Assembly: GCA_041623895.1 (NCBI GenBank)
Contig: JBFJVZ010000011.1
Span: 1 to 42,765 of the forward strand
Direction: 5' to 3'
Origin: JBFJVZ01 sp041623895
GTDB taxonomy: Bacteria > Planctomycetota > Planctomycetia > Pirellulales > Pirellulaceae
Length of the DNA stretch: 42,765 nucleotides
Shown here: positions 1 to 8,288 of the stretch, in pieces
Numbering within the stretch: position 1 is the first letter of the stretch
Layout of the letters: every line of letters begins with the position of its first letter
Notes under the pieces: model-generated
Databases searched by the model: none
Told to the model about the DNA's origin: nothing
Seen by the model: only the letters and a program-made list of their open reading frames with translations
Position numbers and translations under genes: made by a program

Positions 1-84
1 CCCCAGGCTATACGCTGCCATCGCTCTGCGGTTCTTCTTGGTGATTGTTGAGCGAGGACTACACCTCAGCGGGACGCTCTCTGA

Positions 85-234
85 CGCGTGCCGGCTGATG
101 TTGCCAGCGGCGCCGACATCGCGGGCAATAACGATCACTACGAACGAATGGCGTTGGCCAACGCAGACCCCGCACGGCTGCAGGCCATCAATGCCGTGAT
201 TGAGACATTGGCGCGGATCCTGGACAACCAGTGA
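85..234 (+). other. 3' end of an unrecognised reading frame
   Basis: A short open stretch follows a TGA at 82-84 and ends at TGA 232-234. A possible GTG start lies at 88. It would encode about 48 residues, with an Ala/Asn/Asp-rich amphipathic tail ending in ARILDNQ that looks protein-like. A second frame is open from base 2 to about 199 and has hydrophobic codons in its first part. The two frames together could therefore be the frameshifted C-terminus of one gene entering from the left edge. I do not recognise the product. The rest of 1-304 holds nothing else that I can name. Confidence 0.25.
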
Positions 235-304
235 TCGTCAGGCATTTCAATGCGGCGAAAAACCAAAGCTCCTGCTGAGCGGATCGTGCCTCTGTTGAGC
301 CCCA

Positions 305-1309
305 TCAACGATCCTGCTCGGCTGGAGCCTCGCGCGCGATCAATACCTCGTCCATGAATTGCTCCGCCTGCCGGTATGCCTGTTCGATGCGCTCGGGGTC
401 ACCGCCGGCCAATCCGTGTTCTCCGTTTTCAATGCGGATCAAATCATGCCGAACATTGTGACGCTGAAACTCGCCAGCCATCATTTCCGATTGATCGTAA
501 GGCACATCGGTGTCGGCCGTTCCATGAATCATTAGAGTCGGCGGCCAATCTGCGGAGACGTTTTTGACCGGCATGAACGGGAAAAATTTTTTCGGCTCGC
601 GATGCGGATCCCAACCGCTGACATTTTTGGGCCACAGCCCTGTTTGCCTGCAGTAGACGTAAAACAGCCCGCCGTCTCCTGTGCGTTTTCTTGAATCGGC
701 GACCGGCGGCCCACTGACTTGTTCCCAGGCTTCCTGGCCCGTTGGCTTGATTCGATTGTGACGAGGGTGTGGACTTGGGCTGCTGTACCAGGGTCCGATT
801 AAATCGCCATAACCCCAGAAGGCAACCAAACCTTGCGGCCGAGGTTGGACGCGGTATCCGCTTACCAATGTCAGGTACCCGCCGGCGGAACCGCCAGTGA
901 CGGCGATGCGTTGGGGGTCGAGATGAAACTTTTCTGCGCCCCGTCCTCGAATCCAGCGAAAGGCGTCTTCGATGTCTTCAATGATGGCAGGCAGTTTTGT
1001 TTCGGGCGCCAGCCGATAATCAATCGACACCAATGCGAAACCTCGATCTTTGGCATACTTTTGCACGCGATTGCTGATGCCCTCGCGGTGGCCGTTGATC
1101 AACGCACCGCCGTGAATCCAAACTACGACAGGAATGATCTTGTCGCCCGGCGTTCTGTAAACATCGGCATGAATCGCCAGATCACCGACAGTTTTGTACA
1201 CCACGGTCGACTTGATGTAGCCAGTGTCTGCCGTTTGGCCGGATGAGCAAGTCAATGCAGTGATCAGCCATACTGCTATGTAGTTGGAATTTGTGTTGAG
1301 CCATCGCAT
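305..1309 (-). CDS. secreted alpha/beta hydrolase (esterase/lipase-like)
   Basis: The 334-residue protein has the hormone-sensitive-lipase/BD-FAE style fold. An oxyanion-hole HGG lies at residues 66-68, the nucleophile elbow GGSAGG places the catalytic Ser at 141, and the likely acid Asp266 (in HGTADTDVP) and His298 (in GEHGL) complete the triad. The N-terminus has a hydrophobic stretch, residues 8-20, followed by TCSSG. It is probably a Sec signal, possibly a degenerate lipobox. The ATG at 1309 was chosen because the frame upstream, open to 1576, encodes a basic Cys/Phe-rich stretch unlike protein. It is transcribed divergently from the next gene. Planctomycetes often use such hydrolases on esterified polysaccharides. 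The substrate here cannot be told from sequence. Confidence 0.85.
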   Translation of the reverse strand: MRWLNTNSNYIAVWLITALTCSSGQTADTGYIKSTVVYKTVGDLAIHADVYRTPGDKIIPVVVWIHGGALINGHREGISNRVQKYAKDRGFALVSIDYRLAPETKLPAIIEDIEDAFRWIRGRGAEKFHLDPQRIAVTGGSAGGYLTLVSGYRVQPRPQGLVAFWGYGDLIGPWYSSPSPHPRHNRIKPTGQEAWEQVSGPPVADSRKRTGDGGLFYVYCRQTGLWPKNVSGWDPHREPKKFFPFMPVKNVSADWPPTLMIHGTADTDVPYDQSEMMAGEFQRHNVRHDLIRIENGEHGLAGGDPERIEQAYRQAEQFMDEVLIAREAPAEQDR

Positions 1310-1600
1310 GGTTTTGTACCACTTCAAGGTTTGACTGTTCTGTTTGCCTGACAGCTTACACCGTGTGCTTGGTCGCCGGTAAACGAAAAAAAATGACGAC
1401 AAAAACCAACGCCCGCAGTACGCGATTCGAACTTCAAGCGTTACGCAAAAAAAAAATCTCCTTTCAGCAACGTTGCCCGGTTGACAGCAATAACGCGACA
1501 TGTAATTTTTTGTGCCTTCGCTCTTCCGGGGCGGGGCAGTTTGGGGCACCCGGAGGTCGGATGCTCCATCCACCATTCTTTTTTAACATGGGGTACAGAG

Positions 1601-2104
1601 ATGATCCGAACATTAGAACGATGTCTATTGGTATGCGCGTTGGCAAGTTTTTGTGTGACGGCGATCGGCGCTGAAAAGAAATCGTCGACGAAAAGCACGA
1701 AAACGACAGCCAGTAAAGCGAAAACGACTGATCAAGAAGGGCTGACCGGCAGGTTGCCACGCTATTTTTCGTCGTTGGTCGATGAAAAACAACGTGATGA
1801 AATCTACGAAATCCAGGCATCGTATCGTGACAAAATCGAAGAACTGGAAAAACAGCTTGCCGATCTGCGGAGCAAGGAGATGGCTGCGATCGAGAAGGTT
1901 CTGACCACGACTCAGCGGAAAAAGCTCGCCGATCTGCGAAGCGGCGAGAAGCCCACTGCAAAAGCTTCAAGCAAGACGGCATCCAGCAAGTCGACATCCA
2001 GTAAGTCGAGTGAAAAGACGGCCTCGGATAAGTCGTCCACCTCGACGAAGGCAAAGCCGGTTTCGAGCAGATCAAAAAAGTCGAAAACGTCGACCAAGAA
2101 GTAA
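1601..2104 (+). CDS. small secreted coiled-coil protein with Ser/Lys-rich tail
   Basis: The 167-residue protein has a signal peptide (residues 1-23, ending in AIGA). A charged helical segment at about 60-118 follows, with heptad-like spacing and an LTTTQ motif reminiscent of the LTXXQ motif of Spy/CpxP-type periplasmic proteins. The last 45 residues are almost only Ser, Thr, Lys and Ala, a low-complexity basic tail. The ATG at 1601 directly precedes the signal peptide. The frame upstream is open but not protein-like. A strong rho-independent terminator follows at 2136. The function is unknown. The tail could bind polyanions such as nucleic acid or cell-surface polymers, but that is only an inference from composition. 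Confidence 0.7.
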   Translation: MIRTLERCLLVCALASFCVTAIGAEKKSSTKSTKTTASKAKTTDQEGLTGRLPRYFSSLVDEKQRDEIYEIQASYRDKIEELEKQLADLRSKEMAAIEKVLTTTQRKKLADLRSGEKPTAKASSKTASSKSTSSKSSEKTASDKSSTSTKAKPVSSRSKKSKTSTKK

Positions 2105-2135
2105 CAGCACGAATCCTGCTATCGGCAATCAGCAA

Positions 2136-2162
2136 GCCCGTCGGAAACGGCGGGCGTTTTCC
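2136..2162 (+). terminator. rho-independent terminator
   Basis: A 7-bp GC-rich stem (2136-2142 with 2149-2155, one G-T pair) with a GGAAAC loop is followed by a T-run. It sits about 30 nt after the stop of the small coiled-coil gene. Confidence 0.7.
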
Positions 2163-2263
2163 TTGGACGACGGCGGCACGAATTCCGTGACGATCGATTG
2201 TTTACCGCGTTCCACACAGAGCGGGGCTTTCGGATCGTCGATTCGCCAATCACAATGCTGTGC

Positions 2264-3040
2264 ATGAATCGATTTGCATTGCTCCTTTGTGTTGCCGCCG
2301 CGTTTCTTACCAGTCGTACATTTGCTGACGAGGCTGCAGAAAAACTGATACTGGCCACGTACAAGTTGGCCAACGATGCTTCCACCGCCACCGGTTTCGC
2401 GGTCCACCGCAGCGAGAATGGTGAGCTTCGTTACTTTGTCGTCACCGCCAATCATGTTTTGCATCAAATGAACGGTGATTCATGTATCCTCGTTTCACGG
2501 ACTCGCGGTAAAGATGGCGTTTTTCAGCGAAACGAAATCAAGTTAAATATCCGAGCGGGCGGTAAGCAACTGTGGAAAGAAGACAATCAGCACGACATCG
2601 CTGTCTTGCCGCTGCCTGAGGGAATCTCTGTCGTCAGCCTGCCGTTGGAGTGTTTGGCGACCGAAGCGTCACTGTCGACTGTGTATTCGGGCGACGAAGT
2701 GATCACAGCTGTTTTTCCGGAACGCAGCGAAGCGAATAACGCTGGTTTTCCGATTCTGCGAGGCGGGACGATCGCCAGCTATCCGCTACGGCCCGTCGAC
2801 CCACATTCAAAATTTTTGGTCGACGCCACTACGTGGAAGGGCGATAGTGGGGGCGCCGTCGCTCATCGGACGATTCGTTATCAGCAGCAGTGGCCGCTGA
2901 TCATCGGTGTGACGCATGGCATGCAGAATATCACCGATACCGTCAAGGAATCGCGTTTTGTTGAACGACGGACCGATTACCCCTTGGGGGTTTCCGTGGT
3001 TGGCCACGCCGTCTTCGCTCGCCGCCTGTTGGATCAATGA
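2264..3040 (+). CDS. secreted trypsin-like serine protease
   Basis: The 258-residue protein carries the chymotrypsin-fold triad: His64 in VTANHVL, Asp111 in QHDIAVL and Ser195 in GDSGGAV. A signal peptide spans residues 1-21 (cleavage after TFA), so it acts outside the cytoplasm. There is no PDZ domain, so it is shorter than DegP/HtrA proteins and resembles stand-alone trypsin-like domains. Two in-frame ATGs exist, at 2255 and 2264. The second was taken because it puts the hydrophobic core immediately after a short basic N-region. It converges on sdhB with a gap of only 29 nt. The substrate is unknown. Confidence 0.8.
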   Translation: MNRFALLLCVAAAFLTSRTFADEAAEKLILATYKLANDASTATGFAVHRSENGELRYFVVTANHVLHQMNGDSCILVSRTRGKDGVFQRNEIKLNIRAGGKQLWKEDNQHDIAVLPLPEGISVVSLPLECLATEASLSTVYSGDEVITAVFPERSEANNAGFPILRGGTIASYPLRPVDPHSKFLVDATTWKGDSGGAVAHRTIRYQQQWPLIIGVTHGMQNITDTVKESRFVERRTDYPLGVSVVGHAVFARRLLDQ

Positions 3041-3069
3041 TTTCGCCTGACTGCTAACTGCCGGCCGGG

Positions 3070-3840
3070 CTAACTTTCGCTGTCTTTGGCGACTTTTTTC
3101 TTCGGAACCAATATCCGGAACAGTTTTTTCAGCGGATCGTAATACTCGTCAGCCACCCGTTCCTTGAGCGGGATGATGGCATTGTCGGTGATCGTGATAT
3201 TTTCCGGGCACACTTTCGTGCAGCACTTGGTGATGTTGCAGTAGCCAACGCCCTGCGAATCCTTGAGATCTTGCAATCGATCCTCTTCATCCAGCGGATG
3301 CATCTCCAAGGCTGCGTTGTAGACAAAAAAACGTGGTCCAATGAATTCATCGTGTTTGTGGTGGTCGCGGAGCACGTGGCAGACGTTCTGGCACAAATAA
3401 CACTCGATGCATTTGCGAAACTCCTGGACGCGTTCGACATCCTTTTGCTGCATGTTCCAGCTGCCGTCTTGATTGTCCGGTTTTCGCGGCTTGAAGGGCT
3501 TGATCCTTTCTTTGACGCGATAATTCCAGGAAACGTCCGTGACCAGATCTTTGATCATCGGAAAAGCTTGCATCGGTTCGATCGTCACCGTTTGATTCAG
3601 ATCCAGATCACTTAGCCGGGTCATGCACATCAATCTGGGCTTGCCGTTCACCTCGGCCGAGCAGGAGCCGCACTTGCCCGCTTTGCAATTCCAACGCACG
3701 GCCAAATCATTGGCACTTTCGGCCTGAATTTGATGAACCGCATCCAGCACGACCATGCCCTCGGTAACGTCGGTCGTGTACTCCTGAAACTCGGCGGACT
3801 CCTTGTCCCCACGCCAAATCTTGAAAGTTGCGGTTGCCAT
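3070..3840 (-). CDS. sdhB: succinate dehydrogenase/fumarate reductase iron-sulfur subunit
   Basis: The 256-residue protein relays electrons from the flavoprotein to the membrane quinone. The ferredoxin-like [2Fe-2S] ligands are Cys52, 57, 60 and 72. A CxxCxxCxxxC motif at 144-154 and the cysteines at 201, 206, 207 and 211 form the [4Fe-4S] and [3Fe-4S] sites. The length is normal for the family. It is the last gene of the sdhC-sdhA-sdhB operon, starting 31 nt after the sdhA stop. The extended Lys/Pro stretch around residues 110-124 between the two cluster domains fits the Sdh1/non-classical group rather than proteobacterial SdhB. Confidence 0.95.
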   Translation of the reverse strand: MATATFKIWRGDKESAEFQEYTTDVTEGMVVLDAVHQIQAESANDLAVRWNCKAGKCGSCSAEVNGKPRLMCMTRLSDLDLNQTVTIEPMQAFPMIKDLVTDVSWNYRVKERIKPFKPRKPDNQDGSWNMQQKDVERVQEFRKCIECYLCQNVCHVLRDHHKHDEFIGPRFFVYNAALEMHPLDEEDRLQDLKDSQGVGYCNITKCCTKVCPENITITDNAIIPLKERVADEYYDPLKKLFRILVPKKKVAKDSES

Positions 3841-3871
3841 GAGTGGTGTTCTCGAATCCTGCGGATGAAAT

Positions 3872-5695
3872 CTACTTGTGCTCTTCGATGATCTGCTTCA
3901 AATCGTCAGGCATCGGCGGAATCTCTTCTTGGGTCACCACCATCTGGCCATCGTCGCCCAACCGGATCACCGTGTTGACATGATCAAAGTTCTCTTCTTT
4001 GGCTTGGAAGTCGTCGCGGGTGTGGGCACCGCGGCTTTCCTTTCGCACGCTGGCGGATCGAGCGACTGCTTCGGCGGCAACCAGCAGGTTTTTCAGGTCC
4101 AGCGCCGTGTGCCAGCCCGGGTTGTATTGCCGGTTACCCGGGGCCGCAACATTTTTGGCCCGTTCTTTTAGCCGCCCGATCCCCTCCACGGCTTCATCCA
4201 AATGTTCCTGGTTGCGGATGATGCCGACTTGCTCCTGCATCAAGTCTTGAAGGTCGTACTGAATCTGGTAGGCGTTTTCGGTGTTTGGCCCGTCGCTGGC
4301 ATCCAAAGGCTTGAGCGCCTCCTGATGTGCCTCGCCAACCACTTCATCGGGCAAGCTGAAACCGGGATTCTCCTGGGCAAACTTTGCGGCGTGTTCACCT
4401 GCCAATTTTCCGAACACAATCAGGTCGGAAAGTGAATTGCCGCCCAGACGATTGGCACCATGCAAGCCCGCCGCGCATTCGCCCGCCGCGAATAGTCCGG
4501 GTACGGTCGACATCTGCGTCTCACCGTTCACTCGAATACCACCCATCACGTAGTGAGTTGTCGGACCGACTTCCATGGGTTCCTGGGTGATGTCGATTCC
4601 GGCAAGTTCCTTGAATTGGTGGTACATGCTGGGCAGTTTTTTCTTGATGTGCGCTTCTGCGTTAGGAATCTTTTCCTTGATCCAGGCAATATCAAGAAAT
4701 GCACCGCCATGGGGACTTCCACGGCCTTCCCTGACTTCCTTCAGGATGCAGCGGGCCACATGATCGCGGGTCAGCAGTTCAGGCGGCCGCCGCGCACTGC
4801 GATCTGTTTTGGTGACGTATCGCCAACCTTCCTCGGGATTGTCGGCAGTCGAGCTTTTGTAGTTGTCAGGAATATCGTCGAACATGAAGCGAACGCCGTT
4901 GCTGTTCTTCAAGATTCCACCTTCACCGCGAACCCCTTCGGTGACCAGGATACCGCGGACGCTGGGCGGCCAGACCATGCCGGTGGGGTGGAACTGAACG
5001 AACTCCATGTCGATCAAATCGGCACCGGCGTGGTAGGCGAGTGAATGGCCGTCGCCGGTGTATTCCCAAGAATTGCTGGTGATCTTGTAGGCTCTACCGA
5101 TTCCGCCGGTAGCCATCACAACCGCTTTGGCTTTAAAAAGTTTGAACTTTCCCAGTTCGCGTTCGTATCCAAAGGCGCCGACGACTCGATCACCGTCCTT
5201 CAGCAGTCGAGTCACCGTGCATTCCATGTGCACATCAATGCCTTGATGAATGCCGTGATCTTGCAGTGTGCGAATCATCTCCAGCCCGGTTCGGTCACCA
5301 ACGTGTGCAAGACGGGGATGAGCGTGACCGCCGAAATTCCGCTGCATGATCTTGCCTTCGCGGGTGCGGTCAAACACGGCGCCCCAGGCTTCCAACTCAC
5401 GGACGCGATCGGGCGCTTGCTTGGCATGCAACTCGGCCATCCGCCAATTATTCAAGTAATACCCGCCTCGCATGGTATCGGCAAAGTGAGTCCGCCAGCT
5501 GTCGCGTTCATCGACATTTGCCAGCGCCGCAGCCATGCCGCCTTCGGCCATCACTGTATGCGCTTTGCCCAATAGCGATTTACAAACTAAGCCTACGCTG
5601 ACACCGGCCGCGGAGGCTTCGATGGATGCTCGCAAACCTGCGCCGCCGGCGCCGATGACGAGAACATCATGCTCGATCGTTTCAAATTCCGACAT
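3872..5695 (-). CDS. sdhA: succinate dehydrogenase/fumarate reductase flavoprotein subunit
   Basis: The 607-residue catalytic subunit oxidises succinate to fumarate. The FAD-binding dinucleotide motif GAGGAG lies at 15-20. His46 in the KAHTVMAEGG context is the expected covalent FAD attachment residue. HPTGM and RGEGG segments typical of the active-site region follow, and the SdhA helical C-terminal domain is present. The start at 5695 gives the canonical N-terminus. The longer frame to 5782 only reads the coding sequence of sdhC. Its ATG overlaps the sdhC stop by one base (TGATG), which suggests translational coupling. Confidence 0.96.
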   Translation of the reverse strand: MSEFETIEHDVLVIGAGGAGLRASIEASAAGVSVGLVCKSLLGKAHTVMAEGGMAAALANVDERDSWRTHFADTMRGGYYLNNWRMAELHAKQAPDRVRELEAWGAVFDRTREGKIMQRNFGGHAHPRLAHVGDRTGLEMIRTLQDHGIHQGIDVHMECTVTRLLKDGDRVVGAFGYERELGKFKLFKAKAVVMATGGIGRAYKITSNSWEYTGDGHSLAYHAGADLIDMEFVQFHPTGMVWPPSVRGILVTEGVRGEGGILKNSNGVRFMFDDIPDNYKSSTADNPEEGWRYVTKTDRSARRPPELLTRDHVARCILKEVREGRGSPHGGAFLDIAWIKEKIPNAEAHIKKKLPSMYHQFKELAGIDITQEPMEVGPTTHYVMGGIRVNGETQMSTVPGLFAAGECAAGLHGANRLGGNSLSDLIVFGKLAGEHAAKFAQENPGFSLPDEVVGEAHQEALKPLDASDGPNTENAYQIQYDLQDLMQEQVGIIRNQEHLDEAVEGIGRLKERAKNVAAPGNRQYNPGWHTALDLKNLLVAAEAVARSASVRKESRGAHTRDDFQAKEENFDHVNTVIRLGDDGQMVVTQEEIPPMPDDLKQIIEEHK

Positions 5696-6501
5696 CAAAT
5701 TAATCTGAGATCTGACCAAATTCCCATGGAACAAAGACGCACGTAGATGTCCGAAAAAGCGACCCAGACAAGGCTGCACCAAGCCCAGTTCATGTGTCCG
5801 CGATTCAGACAGCTGACGCAGTCATAACATTTCGTTTGTGTCGGCGTGGACGAAAACTCGTCCTTGCTGCCGCCGATCAAGTGTCGGAAGGAGTGACAGC
5901 CCAACGTATAACCGCCCAGCAAAATCACGTTCAGACAAAGTACCAGCGTGCCGACCCCAACACCGAAATCGGTGAAGCTGCCGTCGCCGTCGTCATCAAA
6001 AAAGAAACCGCAGATGGCATCGTAGGAAAGAAAACACAGAAACAGCAGCGCGAAGTACAAAAAGTAGCGATGTACATTCTGCAGAATCAGCGGCAGATAG
6101 TTCTCCCCCATGTAGCCGTTTCTTGGTTCGCCCACCGCGCAGCTGGGCGGATCAGCCCAAAACGCCTTGTAATAAGCACCGCGGTAGTAATAGCAGGTAA
6201 ACCGGAACCCCGCCGGAAACGGCAGAATCAGCAGCGCGGGTGAAAATGGAAGCCACTGCGGCCAAAAACCCGGCTTGGGTCCAAACCAGCTGTGATGCGA
6301 GTCGCCCCAAAGGACCGGCGAATAAAACGGTGAAAGATAATTCTTGTGCTCGAAATGAGCGTTTTGAAAGGCGGCCCAGGTTGCGTAAACGATGAAGGCG
6401 CTCAGTGCCAAGAACACGACGGTCGGCACCGTCCACCATCGATCACGACGAAGGGTCTCGCCCCACCCGCGCTGCTTCAGACTGGATAGATCTTCTGCCA
6501 T
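5695..6501 (-). CDS. sdhC: succinate dehydrogenase membrane anchor, Sdh1-like
   Basis: The 268-residue polytopic protein is first in the sdh operon and anchors SdhAB to the membrane for quinone reduction. Hydrophobic helices lie near 25-47, 85-102, 141-166 and 181-201, with a further one near 239-254. It is much longer than E. coli SdhC or SdhD. It shows a CYYYRGAYY segment (Cys103), Cys121, His144 in QNVHRYF, Cys202/His203/His207 in GCHSFRH, and Cys225, 228 and 231. From memory these segments resemble the mycobacterial Sdh1 anchor, for which a membrane-embedded Rieske-type cluster has been reported. That assignment is by recollection, not alignment. The ATG at 6501 was preferred to the in-frame start 14 codons upstream because the hydrophilic N-terminus is then normal. 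Confidence 0.82.
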   Translation of the reverse strand: MAEDLSSLKQRGWGETLRRDRWWTVPTVVFLALSAFIVYATWAAFQNAHFEHKNYLSPFYSPVLWGDSHHSWFGPKPGFWPQWLPFSPALLILPFPAGFRFTCYYYRGAYYKAFWADPPSCAVGEPRNGYMGENYLPLILQNVHRYFLYFALLFLCFLSYDAICGFFFDDDGDGSFTDFGVGVGTLVLCLNVILLGGYTLGCHSFRHLIGGSKDEFSSTPTQTKCYDCVSCLNRGHMNWAWCSLVWVAFSDIYVRLCSMGIWSDLRLI

Positions 6502-6672
6502 CGACGTAAACCTGTTGATCAAGCGAACAGAGCTGGATCCCATAAAAGGCCAGTCGGATTCTCAATCAGATGCCCCGAATTGTCAATCTCGCCAGGGATT
6601 GTCCGCGACGCCTTCATCCGTGTGCGTCGGATTACCGCAGGCGAGACCGTAATCTGGTAATTTACGTCTCAA

Positions 6673-6695
6673 CTTGTCGATCAATTTTCGACAAG
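6673..6695. promoter_or_regulatory. operator-like inverted repeat upstream of GntP permease
   Basis: A perfect 8-bp inverted repeat (6673-6680 and 6688-6695, CTTGTCGA/TCGACAAG) with an AT-rich 7-nt spacer lies 45 nt before the permease start, in the region shared with divergent sdhC. The size and position fit a dimeric repressor site. There is no T-run, so it is not a terminator. Confidence 0.45.
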
Positions 6696-6740
6696 CCGAG
6701 TTGTTTTAAACAGCCGCCGCAGCTTCAAAGGTTTTCGCGT

Positions 6741-8195
6741 ATGAACATATGGTGGATCGTCGTCCTCTCGGTCATTACTGTGCTCAGCGCGATCCTCGTG
6801 TTTCGATTGCATGCGTTCCTGACACTGCTGCTGGCCGGTTTGCTGGTCGCCGCGCTGACCAATTCCGACGCCTTAAACAGGTACACGGAAACTCAGGTCG
6901 ACCAGGGAAAGATGACGGCGTCCGCGGCCGAGCAGTTTCTGGAGCAACCAGCTTCCGCGCGATTGGCTGCCGAATTTGGTTCGACGGCCGGCAAGATCGG
7001 CATCTTGATAGCGTTGGCAAGCATCATCGGGCAATGTCTGTTGGAATCGGGGGCGGCAGCGACGATCGTAGACGGCATGCTGAAAATCACCGGGCCCAGG
7101 AGGGCGCCCGAGGCTTTGGCGGCCAGTTCGTTTGTGTTGGGCATCCCAGTCTTTTTCGATACCGTTTTTTATCTGATGGTGCCACTGGCGCGGTCGCTGC
7201 GCCGCCGCGTGGGCAAGAATTACGTGCTGTTCATCCTGGCGATCCTGGCTGGAGGGTCACTTGCGCACTCACTGATTCCACCCACTCCGGGACCGCTGAT
7301 TGTCGCCGAGAAACTGAACATCGACATCGGCGTCATGCTGATGGCCGGTCTGGTGATCGGCGGTTGCAGCAGCGTTGTTTCGCTGATGGCCGCGCGACTG
7401 ATCAATCACTTTGTGGATGTGCCGCTGCGTTTAGACGATGAATCGACCGAGGCCGGCGAGCCAGCACCGGCCTCAGAGAACACCGAATCCGTGCTGGCCG
7501 CCCCCGGCGAACGTCCCGGTTTGATCGCCTCGCTGCTGCCGATTGTGATCCCCGTAGTCTTGATCACGATTGCTTCTGTCGTCAGCTATTTAAAAGATGC
7601 CGGCGCGATCGACGCGTCAGGCATGACTCGTTTCGTGGAACTGATCGGCGAGAAGAACATTGCGATTGGGATTGGCGTCGTGTTCGCAATGGGATTGATG
7701 CGGTTTTGCCCCGCAGAAAAACGACCGACGCTTGTCGGCCGCTCCTTAGCCTCCGCTGGAAACATCATTTTGATCACTGCTGCCGGCGGAGCATTCGGAG
7801 GGATGCTGCGTCAGGCCGGGATTGCACATGCAATCAGTGAGCTCAGTAGCGGTGTACCCGGTCTGATGTTGTTGCCGTTAGCATGGGCCGTTACCGCAGC
7901 CATTCGCACCCTGCAGGGTTCAGCCACGGTTGCCATGATTACGGCTGCCGGAGTGCTGCAGGGTTTCGCGGAAACCGAATCCTTGCCATTTCACCCGGTC
8001 TATTTGGCGATGGCGATCGGAGCCGGCAGCAAACCAATCTCGTGGATGACCGATAGCGCATTTTGGGTGATCACGCGAATGAGCGGAATGACCGAAGCGG
8101 AGGGGCTTCGAGTAATCTCACCGATGAGCATTTCGATGGGAATCGCGGCGCTGGTGTTCACGATGATCTTCGCTTACGTTTTCCCCGCGGTTTGA
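6741..8195 (+). CDS. GntP-family gluconate/sugar-acid:H+ symporter
   Basis: The 484-residue inner-membrane transporter has about 12 hydrophobic segments. It carries segments typical of the GntP family, including PVFFDTVFYLMVPLARS and HSLIPPTPGPL, and near the C-terminus a TLQGSATVAM helix and SKPISWMTDSAFW. Family members import gluconate or related hydroxy acids with protons. The exact substrate is not set by sequence alone. The long hydrophilic loop around residues 225-255 (Glu/Ala/Pro-rich) is a mild oddity. The ATG at 6741 starts directly with the first transmembrane helix. No kinase or dehydratase for a sugar acid is next to it in this window. Confidence 0.9.
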   Translation: MNIWWIVVLSVITVLSAILVFRLHAFLTLLLAGLLVAALTNSDALNRYTETQVDQGKMTASAAEQFLEQPASARLAAEFGSTAGKIGILIALASIIGQCLLESGAAATIVDGMLKITGPRRAPEALAASSFVLGIPVFFDTVFYLMVPLARSLRRRVGKNYVLFILAILAGGSLAHSLIPPTPGPLIVAEKLNIDIGVMLMAGLVIGGCSSVVSLMAARLINHFVDVPLRLDDESTEAGEPAPASENTESVLAAPGERPGLIASLLPIVIPVVLITIASVVSYLKDAGAIDASGMTRFVELIGEKNIAIGIGVVFAMGLMRFCPAEKRPTLVGRSLASAGNIILITAAGGAFGGMLRQAGIAHAISELSSGVPGLMLLPLAWAVTAAIRTLQGSATVAMITAAGVLQGFAETESLPFHPVYLAMAIGAGSKPISWMTDSAFWVITRMSGMTEAEGLRVISPMSISMGIAALVFTMIFAYVFPAV

Positions 8196-8288
8196 TGTCG
8201 GTGAAGTTGTTGTAAAGTAATCGGCGTTCGTCGCTTGTTCGCATTCGTTCCCAATACCGTTTTCAGCTCACAAACACGGAACTAAATC

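Noticed and set aside
1912..2097. Asp/Val/Leu-rich minus-strand frame
   Set aside because: Shadow of the Ser/Lys-rich tail of the small secreted protein.
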